5,809 nt of DNA from an uncultured Eubacteriales bacterium (lineage in GTDB: Bacteria; Bacillota; Clostridia; Oscillospirales; Oscillospiraceae), in assembly GCA_900549885.1 (NCBI GenBank), contig URQA01000149.1, forward strand, positions 1 through 5,809, in the 5' to 3' direction. The notes under the pieces are model-generated. The model saw nothing but the letters and a program-made list of their open reading frames with translations. It made no database searches and had not been told where the DNA came from. A program made the translations under genes and the position numbers. Of this stretch, positions 1-5,809 are shown in pieces. Every line of letters begins with the position of its first letter. Positions within the stretch are counted from its first letter, which is position 1.

Positions 1-30
1 CCCGGCGGCCTGCAGGTTTCGGGAAAAGGC

Positions 31-1464
31 TCATTCCGGCAACAGTTCGGCCACCAGTTCGGCCAAATCGGTCACATCCGCCCGGTCCACCAGCAGGTGG
101 GTCTCTCCATTGAGGCTCACCAGGCAGGTGGAGCTGTCATACTGGTAGAACACCAGCTCCACCTGGGGCCAGCTCTCGCTATCTTGGTGGAAGGTGAAGC
201 GCAACTCCTGAGCGCCCGGGGCGGCATTGTCAACGCTGCCGGTGGACTCCATGGCGTCCAGACTGGACATCAATTGCTCCACGCTGTCGGAATCCAGTTC
301 CTCGCCGTTCAAAAGATAGACGGTCTCCTCGCTGGTTTCGCCGTCCTCATCCTCCACGGCCTGGGTGGTCTTTTCGATCTCATAGGTCTGGCCGTCCAAG
401 GTCACGGTGAAGGAGGTGAGGGTGTCCCAGTCCATGGCCAGCACTTCGTCGGGCCGCAGGCCGTCGTAGTCGGCATACAGCAGGCTGTCGCACACCGAGC
501 CGTCCACCAGGTAGACCATGCTGGATCCGGCGATGCGGGCATAGCAGCCGTCGTCGGTATAGCTGCCCAGCTCCAGAGTGAAGGCGGCGTCCCGCTCCTG
601 CTCCTCGGTGATGGCGCTGCCGTTCTCGTCATTCTCGCCGGTGTCCACCGTCACGGTCTCGGTGTAGTGGATGGTGACGGTCACCGCCGGCGCGTCCAGG
701 CCATAGGCGGCCAGGTCGTCCTCTGTGGCGTTGTAGTTGACGCAGGAGGCCCAGCTCAAGCCGGTCACAGCGCTCAACAGGTCCTCCACGCCGTCGGTGT
801 CCAAGGTGAGGTAGTCCTCCCCATTCCGGAGGAACCAGACGTATTCACTGCTGTACGCAAGGCCGCTGTCTTCCCGGTACACCAGCTCCAGGCTGTCAGA
901 GGCCCAGTCGATGGTGAAGGAGCTCACGTCGGTGATGGAGGGGATGTCCTCCATATCGATGATGTCATACAGGCCGTAGCTGAAGGCACTGAGCAGGCCG
1001 CTGCTCACCAAGTAGACGTTCCCGTCCCCGGTAGACAGGTACAGCAGGCCGTCCAGGGTGGTCTCGTCGCCGATGAGCAGCTGGTAGCTGTCCTCCCCGG
1101 CGGCAATGTCGACGGTGCACTGGGGCTCGTCCAGACCGTATTCCGACAGGTCCTCAGGGGCCTCGATGGTCCGGTCAGAGGTGATCTTCTCCAGGGCGTA
1201 GGCCATGTTCTCTGGGTAGCTCTGGTCGATGGGGCAATCAGGGTCCTCATAGCCCCAGGTGCCGTCCTTGTGGGAGAGGGAAACGGTCTCCCCGCTGTAG
1301 GTCCAAGTCAGGGCGGTGATAGCGTCGGCGTCTAGGGAAAAGACGACGGTACTATCTTCCTCTTCCGCTGTCTGGTCAGGGGCGAGAAGGGTGGCGGCCG
1401 CCGCCGCGGCGCTGACCACCACCAGGGCCAGCAGCAGAAATAGCAGTTTTTTCCCTCGTTTCAT
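31..1464 (-). CDS. DUF4340 domain-containing membrane-anchored protein, last gene of a Gld-type ABC transporter operon
   Basis: A 477-residue protein of unknown biochemical role, probably an extracytoplasmic partner of the ABC complex encoded just upstream. It starts with a short basic stretch (KRGKK) and a hydrophobic segment at about residues 7-27, acting as a signal anchor. No lipobox cysteine is visible. The rest is very rich in Asp and Glu, as expected outside the cell. The DUF4340 pattern is seen as YGLDEP (109-114), LLIGD (129-133) and NVYLVSSG (149-156), and recurs as YGLDAP (254-259), LELG (297-300) and MVYLVDGS (316-323). A third, diverged unit lies at about 343-474, with LNGETHLLVD near the end. 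The start chosen is the ATG at 1464, which overlaps the upstream stop as ATGA and has AGGAGG at 1473-1478, 8 nt away. An in-frame extension to 1629 would lie inside the previous gene and lacks the signal segment at its N-terminus, so it is rejected. DUF4340 genes are known to sit beside GldG-like genes. Family assignment is good; function is unknown. Confidence 0.88.
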   Translation of the reverse strand: MKRGKKLLFLLLALVVVSAAAAAATLLAPDQTAEEEDSTVVFSLDADAITALTWTYSGETVSLSHKDGTWGYEDPDCPIDQSYPENMAYALEKITSDRTIEAPEDLSEYGLDEPQCTVDIAAGEDSYQLLIGDETTLDGLLYLSTGDGNVYLVSSGLLSAFSYGLYDIIDMEDIPSITDVSSFTIDWASDSLELVYREDSGLAYSSEYVWFLRNGEDYLTLDTDGVEDLLSAVTGLSWASCVNYNATEDDLAAYGLDAPAVTVTIHYTETVTVDTGENDENGSAITEEQERDAAFTLELGSYTDDGCYARIAGSSMVYLVDGSVCDSLLYADYDGLRPDEVLAMDWDTLTSFTVTLDGQTYEIEKTTQAVEDEDGETSEETVYLLNGEELDSDSVEQLMSSLDAMESTGSVDNAAPGAQELRFTFHQDSESWPQVELVFYQYDSSTCLVSLNGETHLLVDRADVTDLAELVAELLPE

Positions 1465-2942
1465 TGGCGTTTCCTCCTGATCCAGATGAAGAGACCCGCC
1501 CCCAGACAGCACAGGGGGATGACCGCCACGATGACGGCTGTCATAGTGGAGGCGGTGGCGCTGTCCACCGTTAGGTAGTCGGCGGTAAGGCTTTTGGCGT
1601 GGATGGTGATACCCTCCTCCTGGCCGCACATCCAGCTCAGGGCGTTGAGGAAGAGGTCTTGGTTGCTGCCGGACACCATCTCGTTGGCGGTATCATCCAG
1701 CAGGGAGGAGGAGGATACCCACACGATATTGGACTGAGTGTCGTCGTCAATGTCGGCGGTGACCGCCACGGCCAGGGCGAAGGGACCGTCCACATCCCCT
1801 TCCTCCTTGTCAAAGGTGGTCAGGGTCCCATCGTCGATCTGCTTGGAGAAGGCGGAGGCGGAGGTAGTGAGAAGCTGGGTCACGCTGACGCCGTCGGGCA
1901 GGTTATCAGACACCGTCAGCCCCTGGGCAATGGACAGCAACACATAGTAACCCCCATCCCGCAGGGGGGAGGTGATGACGTGAGAGTTGATGGTGGGCAG
2001 CAGATAGTAGGGATAGCGGAAATAGCTGTTCTGGCTGCCCTCTAGCACCATACCCTGGGCTGATGTCACGCCGTAACCTTCCATTAGAGCGTCCAGGTTG
2101 GGCCGTGTGCTACCATCTAGGATGGGGTCGGTGATGAGAAACAGGCCACCCCCGGCCTGGAGGTATTTCTGGAGCATTTCCAGCTCATCCTGGGAGATGT
2201 CGGTCTGAGGAGCATAGATGAGCACGCAGTCCGCATCCTCCGGTACGCCCTCCTCGGTGAGCAGAGACAGCTCGGCCAGGTCAATGTTCTCCTTCTCCAC
2301 GGCGTTTTGGAAGGCGGCGCTCAGCTCCCCCTCCCCGTGGCCGGTAAGTGCGTAGACTTTCGGCAGGTCTTCGCTGGTGACATAGTCGATGGCGGAGGTC
2401 AGGGCGCTCTCTCCAGCGAAGTTCACGTCATATTCTCCGGTGGTGTAGTAGTTGGTCAGGTCATACTCGTAGATGTCGTTGTAGCTGACATAAGTGGAGC
2501 GCTCCCCACACACCACAATGAGGCTGTTGTTGGTCAGCGTGCCGTCGCCCACATACTGCTGGACAAAGGTGGGGGACACGTCTGGGTCCACCTTGGTTAC
2601 GGTGAGCTGGTCGCTCAGGCCATCGTAGCGGTCGAGAAGAGTCCCCAGGGTGTCGTCCTCTCCGCCGCTCTGGACCACCCAGTAGATTTCCACTCCGGTA
2701 TCCAGGTCCTGGACCAACCGTGTGGTCTGGTCGGACAGGGTAAACAGTTGGGTGGCCGTCAGGTCATACTGAGTCCAGCCGCCAGGAAGGGCACCGGCCA
2801 GCACATTTGCCGCCACGGCGATGGCGGCCACGATGAGCACGGCGAACACGCTGTATCCGCCCACCCGGAAGGAGCGGGTGCGGAAAGAGGCTTTGACCGA
2901 GGCCAGGCGTGCTTGGAAGCCGGTTTTAGAGGGCTTTTTCAT
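1461..2942 (-). CDS. GldG-like ABC transporter auxiliary protein
   Basis: A 493-residue membrane protein of the GldG / ABC-type auxiliary family (related to the IFT52-like domain). It has a basic cytoplasmic N-terminus, a transmembrane helix at about 29-51, a large outer domain, a second helix at about 467-488, and a basic IRRKRQ end. Family marks seen are YDLTATQLFTLSDQT (59-73), right after the first helix and typical of GldG; LTGHGE (199-204); GGGLFLITDP (264-273); and NQDLFLNALSWM (428-439). The outer domain probably binds a partner or substrate rather than catalysing a reaction, and no catalytic residues can be named. It overlaps the permease stop by 4 bp (ATGA at 2939-2942), with GGAGGT at 2950-2955, 7 nt from the ATG. 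It overlaps the DUF4340 start in the same way. In Bacteroidetes GldG works with GldA and GldF in gliding; here the same trio is present without evidence of gliding. The name reflects homology, not a motility role. Confidence 0.87.
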   Translation of the reverse strand: MKKPSKTGFQARLASVKASFRTRSFRVGGYSVFAVLIVAAIAVAANVLAGALPGGWTQYDLTATQLFTLSDQTTRLVQDLDTGVEIYWVVQSGGEDDTLGTLLDRYDGLSDQLTVTKVDPDVSPTFVQQYVGDGTLTNNSLIVVCGERSTYVSYNDIYEYDLTNYYTTGEYDVNFAGESALTSAIDYVTSEDLPKVYALTGHGEGELSAAFQNAVEKENIDLAELSLLTEEGVPEDADCVLIYAPQTDISQDELEMLQKYLQAGGGLFLITDPILDGSTRPNLDALMEGYGVTSAQGMVLEGSQNSYFRYPYYLLPTINSHVITSPLRDGGYYVLLSIAQGLTVSDNLPDGVSVTQLLTTSASAFSKQIDDGTLTTFDKEEGDVDGPFALAVAVTADIDDDTQSNIVWVSSSSLLDDTANEMVSGSNQDLFLNALSWMCGQEEGITIHAKSLTADYLTVDSATASTMTAVIVAVIPLCCLGAGLFIWIRRKRQ

Positions 2943-3805
2943 TCACTCCACCTCCGTTTTTCCAGGGACTGCACCGTCAGGAATACGAACACAGCAATGA
3001 CGGTGAGGTAGTACACGATGGCGGTCAGGTCAAAGGTGCCGTTGACGAACTCGTAGAAGCGGTCAAAGAGGGACAGCTGTTCCATCAAATTGGGGAACAA
3101 GCCCTGGAAGTCGGCGCTTCGGAAGGTATAGGCCGCCACCAGGCCGCCCTCCAGCACGATGGTGAGCACCAGGGCGGCAAAGCCGCTGCGGGTGAGCAGC
3201 CGGAAGATGAGTCCCAGCACCAGAATGCACACAGCCACGCACAAAAAGGAGGCGAAGGCGGTGGAGGGGACATAGCTGGCTAGGCTGGAGATGAAGTAAT
3301 TGAGAAGCATGACCACAAAGCACAGCCCGGCAGCCACTGCCTGGCTCTCCGTCAGGGATGAGATAAACATGCCAATGGCGATGAGGCTGGCTCCCAGGAA
3401 GAAGAAACCCGTCAGAGCGCCGTAGGCCGCCGGAAGATACACAGCCCCGAAGGCAGTGAGCACCAGGGGATACACCCCGATGACGGCCACCGGGATGAGG
3501 AAAATGACCAGCATGGCCAGGTATTTTCCCAGGGCCACCTGGGTCATGGTCAAAGGCAGGGAGTAGAGCAGCTGATCGGTTTTCTGACGGCGCTCCTCCG
3601 CAATGACCCGCATGGTGAGGATGGGCACGATGATGAGAAAGATGAAGTCCATGTTCATCAGCACATACTCAAAATAGGGGGAAGCAGACTGAAGGTTGAT
3701 GACCATGGTGTAGATGCCGGCGAAGAGCAGCAAAAACGCGCCGAACACATAGCCAGTGACGTTAGTGAAGTAGGAGGAAAGCTCATGGCGCAAAACAGCG
3801 GTCAT
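2939..3805 (-). CDS. ABC-2 type transporter permease, GldF/NosY-like
   Basis: A 288-residue integral membrane protein forming the channel or membrane-remodelling half of the ABC complex. Hydrophobic segments are seen at about residues 17-37, 53-69, 95-117, 126-150, 157-175, 183-203, 208-227 and 259-279; family members usually have six, so two may be re-entrant or mis-called. The stretch LTMRVIAEERRQKTDQLLYS (63-82), followed by LPLTMTQVALGKYLA, matches the ABC-2/GldF pattern of a cytoplasmic loop that contacts the ATPase, ending in the conserved GK. The C-terminal FDRFYEFVNGTFDL and final QSLEKRRW also fit GldF-like permeases. The ATG at 3805 overlaps the ATPase stop as ATGA (3802-3805) and has AAAGGAGG at 3816-3823, 10 nt upstream. 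Only one permease gene is present, so the transporter probably contains a permease homodimer, although the GldG-like protein may contribute membrane helices. The substrate is unknown. Confidence 0.88.
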   Translation of the reverse strand: MTAVLRHELSSYFTNVTGYVFGAFLLLFAGIYTMVINLQSASPYFEYVLMNMDFIFLIIVPILTMRVIAEERRQKTDQLLYSLPLTMTQVALGKYLAMLVIFLIPVAVIGVYPLVLTAFGAVYLPAAYGALTGFFFLGASLIAIGMFISSLTESQAVAAGLCFVVMLLNYFISSLASYVPSTAFASFLCVAVCILVLGLIFRLLTRSGFAALVLTIVLEGGLVAAYTFRSADFQGLFPNLMEQLSLFDRFYEFVNGTFDLTAIVYYLTVIAVFVFLTVQSLEKRRWSE

Positions 3806-4845
3806 GCCTCATCATCCTCCTTTCCCGGTGCGCTCAGGCCATCCAGCAGCGCGTTATCGTCCGGACGGAACTCGCCGTCCTCCACCCCGCTGTCTAGAGA
3901 CTCGGCCTGGACGTCCGCCTGGCCGGCGGTGAGCTCGATGAAGATGTCCTCCAGGCTGGCCCGGGCGGTGGTCATGCGCAGGATGGGGCGGCCGGCCCGG
4001 CTGAAGGCGAAAAAGATATCCCGGCACACGCTGTCGTCCCCGCCGGTCTCCAGCAGGGCCTGGCAGCGGCCCTTATCCTGAGCGGTGACGGTGAGGTTCT
4101 CGGCGGGAATATGCGCCAGAATAGCGCGGGCTTCCGCGTCGGTGCACTCGGCGGTAAGCTCTACGGTGGTGGTGCCGGCGAAGAGCTTTTCCAGATTTTC
4201 CGGCGTGTCACAGGCCACCAGCCTGCCCCCGGAGATGATGAGGATGGTGTGGCACACCGCCTGGACCTCGGACAAAATATGACTGCTGAGGATAACGGTG
4301 TGGCGCTTGCCAAGAGACTGGATCAGGTCCCGGATCTCGATGATCTGCCTGGGGTCCAGGCCCACGGTGGGCTCGTCCAGGATGATGACCTTGGGGTCGC
4401 CCAGCAGGGCCTGGGCGATGCCCACCCGCTGCTTGTACCCTTTGGACAGGTTCTTGATGAGCCGGTGGGCCACATGGCCGATGCCGGTGGCCTCCATAGC
4501 TTTGTGGATCTGACCCTCAATCTCCTTTTGGGGGACGCCCTTGGCCCTGGCTACAAAGGTCAGGTACTCCCAGGGGGTGCGGTCCAGATACAGGGGAGGC
4601 TGCTCCGGCAGATAGCCGATGAGCCGCTTGGCCTGCTTGGCGTCCTCGAAGATGTCATACCCTCCGATGGTCACCTCCCCCGAGGTGGCGGCCAGGCAGC
4701 CGGTCATGATGTTCATGGTGGTGGACTTGCCCGCTCCGTTGGGGCCGAGAAAGCCATAGACCTGCCCTTCTTCCACAGAGAAGGTCAGATCGGATACGGC
4801 GGTGTGATCGCCGTACCGTTTTGTCAAGTGCTTGACCTCGATCAA
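3802..4845 (-). CDS. ABC transporter ATP-binding protein, GldA/ABC-2 type
   Basis: A 347-residue cytoplasmic ATPase that would drive the permease encoded directly downstream. Numbered from the TTG start, it has Walker A GPNGAGKST (34-42), a Q-loop Gln at 82 in LPEQPPLY, the ABC signature LSKGYKQRVG (133-142, the KGYKQ variant common in GldA-like proteins), Walker B VIILDEPT (153-160) with catalytic Glu158, a D-loop GLD (162-164) and the switch His189 in SSHILSE. All catalytic elements are intact. Residues about 225-310 form the extra C-terminal domain of ABC-2 ATPases, followed by an acidic, probably disordered tail (314-347). The start chosen is TTG at 4845, because AAGGAGG at 4854-4860 lies 8 nt before it and the protein then opens with the typical IEVKHLTKRYG. 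An in-frame ATG at 4869 would add eight residues (MEKKEVPS), places that ribosome binding site inside the gene and has only a weak GGGGCGG upstream. It is the first gene of the four-gene operon. Confidence 0.9.
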   Translation of the reverse strand: MIEVKHLTKRYGDHTAVSDLTFSVEEGQVYGFLGPNGAGKSTTMNIMTGCLAATSGEVTIGGYDIFEDAKQAKRLIGYLPEQPPLYLDRTPWEYLTFVARAKGVPQKEIEGQIHKAMEATGIGHVAHRLIKNLSKGYKQRVGIAQALLGDPKVIILDEPTVGLDPRQIIEIRDLIQSLGKRHTVILSSHILSEVQAVCHTILIISGGRLVACDTPENLEKLFAGTTTVELTAECTDAEARAILAHIPAENLTVTAQDKGRCQALLETGGDDSVCRDIFFAFSRAGRPILRMTTARASLEDIFIELTAGQADVQAESLDSGVEDGEFRPDDNALLDGLSAPGKEDDEA

Positions 4846-4853
4846 TGACGGGA

Positions 4854-4860
4854 CCTCCTT
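4854..4860 (-). promoter_or_regulatory. Ribosome binding site deciding the TTG start of the ABC ATPase
   Basis: On the minus strand this reads AAGGAGG, close to the ideal anti-16S sequence, and is separated from TTG (4845-4843) by 8 nt. It lies inside the longer ATG-initiated frame, which argues that the ATG at 4869 is not the main start. The spacing and strength are seen directly; its use is inferred. Confidence 0.7.
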
Positions 4861-4872
4861 CTTTTCCATTCA

Positions 4873-4886
4873 CCGCCCCAGGGCGG
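4873..4886 (-). other. Small GC hairpin in the leader of the ABC operon
   Basis: CCGCCC and GGGCGG form a perfect 6-bp inverted repeat around two bases (or 5 bp with a 4-base loop). It sits 13 nt before the ATPase ribosome binding site and carries no T-tract, so it is not a terminator. If transcription starts near 4887 it would be a 5'-end stem-loop of the mRNA, which can protect transcripts. It may also be a chance product of GC-rich DNA. Confidence 0.3.
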
Positions 4887-4893
4887 CAGTCTC

Positions 4894-4899
4894 ATTGTA
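4894..4899 (-). promoter_or_regulatory. Candidate -10 element for the ABC operon
   Basis: The minus strand reads TACAAT, one base from the TATAAT consensus, in the only gap upstream of the operon and downstream of the racemase terminator. A start near 4887 would give a leader of about 40 nt. No good -35 hexamer is found 16-18 nt upstream and there is no extended -10 TG, so this is only a weak candidate. The operon must either have a promoter in this gap or depend on read-through. Confidence 0.22.
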
Positions 4900-4969
4900 A
4901 TGCGGCGTTCTGAAGGTAGGCTGAAAAGGAAGGGGGGCATCTGTAAACTTTTTGGAAACACTTTGGTCG

Positions 4970-5006
4970 AAAAAACAGCTCCAGGCGGCCCTTCCGGGCC
5001 GCCTGG
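4970..5006 (-). terminator. Probable intrinsic terminator of the racemase gene
   Basis: A perfect 11-bp GC-rich inverted repeat (CCAGGCGGCCC at 4981-4991 and GGGCCGCCTGG at 4996-5006) encloses a 4-base loop. Read on the minus strand it is followed by AGCTG and then six T (4975-4970). It begins 43 nt after the racemase stop codon. The 5-nt gap before the T-tract is longer than ideal, so termination may be partial. On the plus strand no T-tract follows, so it acts for the minus strand. It separates the racemase from the ABC operon. Confidence 0.75.
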
Positions 5007-5049
5007 GGGAAAAGCGCGGGATGGAAAGAGGAAAAGCGAAATCCTGGGC

Positions 5050-5809
5050 CTAAACCAGCTCCAGCCGGGGGCCCAGCCGGGAGAGCAGCTCATTGGTGAT
5101 GGTGCCGCATCTTGTTGCCAGTTCTTCCGCTTGAAGGATGTTGCCCCCCTCGGCGCCCAGGAGGGTGGCCACGTCGCCGGGGCGCACACCGGGTACGTCC
5201 GTCACATCCACCAGCAGCTGGTCCATGCACATGCGCCCCACCATGGGGCAGAACTGCCCCCGAAGAAGTACCCGTCCCCCTTGCTGGGGCAGGCACCGGG
5301 GCAGGCCGTCGGCGTAGCCGATGGTGACGGCGGCCAGCCGGGTCTCCCGCTGGGCGTGAAAGGCCAGACCGTACCCGGCCCCCTCACCCGGAGTAAGGGT
5401 GCGCACCGACGCCACCCGTGCCCGGAGGGAGAGAACCGGGCGCAGGTCCAGGCTGTGCAGGACCGGGCCGGGGGCGCTTTGCACCCCGTACAGGGCGATG
5501 CCCGCCCGGGCGTAGGCGCAGGGTTGGGGAGGCAGGTCCCAGATGCCGTAACTGGCCTGGATGTGGACTTTGCCCGGGTCCAGCCCCTGAGAGCGCATCC
5601 AGTCCAGGGCGTTGTAAAACGCATCCAGCTGGCGCTGGGTGTAGGCTGTGTTCTCCGGCTCCAGGCTGTCTGACACGCACAGGTGGGAGAACACTCCCTG
5701 GATATTCAGATTCCGGAGCCGGTACAGCCGGGCGATGGCGTTATGATCCTCCGCCGGGACGCCCAGGCGGCGCATCCCCGTGTCCAGGGCCAGGTGGACC
5801 CGCACCCGG
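5050..5809 (-). CDS. alr: Alanine/serine racemase, VanT-like C-terminal part (5' end cut by window)
   Basis: A PLP-dependent fold-type III racemase that interconverts L- and D-alanine or L- and D-serine, supplying D-amino acids for peptidoglycan. The 251 residues present begin inside the TIM-barrel domain at VHLALDTGMRRLG. The N-terminal PLP lysine, and any VanT-style membrane domain, lie beyond the window. The GTG at 5805 is not the true start. Numbered from that codon, visible active-site features are Arg13 (Arg136 of Geobacillus Alr), His81 and Ser85 of HIQASYG, Arg100 (pyridine-nitrogen arginine) in YARAGIALYG, the catalytic Tyr145 in GAGYG, and Met194-Asp195 in GRMCMDQ. Unusual for Alr: Ala6 where the carbamylated Lys129 normally sits, and Asn238 in GTITNE where Alr has Tyr354 (GTINYE). 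The protein ends only 13 residues after this Asn, against about 34 in Alr. These marks match the VanT serine-racemase branch as I recall it. The racemase fold is sure; serine preference is inference. Confidence 0.88.
   Translation of the reverse strand, partial: RVRVHLALDTGMRRLGVPAEDHNAIARLYRLRNLNIQGVFSHLCVSDSLEPENTAYTQRQLDAFYNALDWMRSQGLDPGKVHIQASYGIWDLPPQPCAYARAGIALYGVQSAPGPVLHSLDLRPVLSLRARVASVRTLTPGEGAGYGLAFHAQRETRLAAVTIGYADGLPRCLPQQGGRVLLRGQFCPMVGRMCMDQLLVDVTDVPGVRPGDVATLLGAEGGNILQAEELATRCGTITNELLSRLGPRLELV

Noticed and set aside
1..30. Palindrome CCTGCAGG (9-16) and GC-rich bases after the DUF4340 stop, possibly part of a terminator
   Set aside because: The window ends before any full hairpin or T-tract on the minus strand could be seen, so no feature can be supported.
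97..1335. Long plus-strand open frame (412 codons) opposite the DUF4340 gene
   Set aside because: Its translation is low-complexity, rich in Val, Gly, His and Gln, with no domain, and it has no ribosome binding site. It is the antisense of a GC-biased, Asp/Glu-rich gene, which suppresses stops on the other strand.
1465..1629. N-terminal extension of the DUF4340 frame into the GldG-like gene
   Set aside because: The 55 extra residues are out-of-frame GldG coding sequence, rich in Arg, His and Gly, and would bury the signal segment. The ATGA start with AGGAGG upstream is far better.
5008..5038. Direct repeat GGAAAAGCG at 5008-5016 and 5030-5038
   Set aside because: Only 9 bp in a purine-rich stretch just after the racemase stop, with no further copies or symmetry. 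It is most likely chance.
4900..5673. Plus-strand open frame (257 codons) across the gap and opposite the racemase
   Set aside because: It runs through the terminator hairpin and is antisense to well-conserved racemase motifs. Its product resembles no known family.
5803..5805. GTG as the start codon of the racemase
   Set aside because: It falls inside the conserved barrel strand before DTGM. The PLP-lysine region must lie upstream, outside the window.

Overview
The window looks like chromosomal DNA from a fairly GC-rich Gram-positive Clostridia-type bacterium, plausibly a gut Oscillospiraceae/Ruminococcaceae member. I infer this from strong AGGAGG-type ribosome binding sites before each complete gene, GC-rich codon use, the racemase subtype and the gene set. 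It is not proven by any marker gene. All real genes lie on the minus strand, so the layout is best read from right to left.

Right edge (5050-5809): the C-terminal two thirds of a PLP-dependent alanine/serine racemase, cut by the window end. Its active-site pattern (GTITNE where alanine racemases have GTINYE, and an early C-terminus) resembles the VanT serine-racemase branch more than housekeeping Alr. A GC-rich hairpin with a T-tract (4970-5006) follows it and probably ends its transcription.

Middle and left (31-4845): a tightly packed four-gene operon encoding one ABC-2 type export/remodelling complex. In transcription order it has a GldA-like ATPase, a GldF/NosY-like membrane permease, a GldG-like auxiliary protein anchored by a transmembrane segment at each end, and a secreted/anchored DUF4340 protein. 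All three junctions are 4-bp ATGA stop/start overlaps, each with its own good Shine-Dalgarno sequence, so translation is probably coupled and the products made in similar amounts. The ATPase would power the permease at the membrane. The GldG-like and DUF4340 proteins would form an extracytoplasmic assembly above it. The relatives GldA/F/G serve gliding in Bacteroidetes, but nothing here points to gliding, and the substrate cannot be read from the sequence.

The gap between the racemase and the operon (4846-5049) holds the terminator, a weak promoter candidate, a small hairpin and the ATPase ribosome binding site. The last 30 bases at the left edge (1-30) contain no recognisable feature. No RNA genes, mobile elements, CRISPR arrays or insertion sequences were seen.
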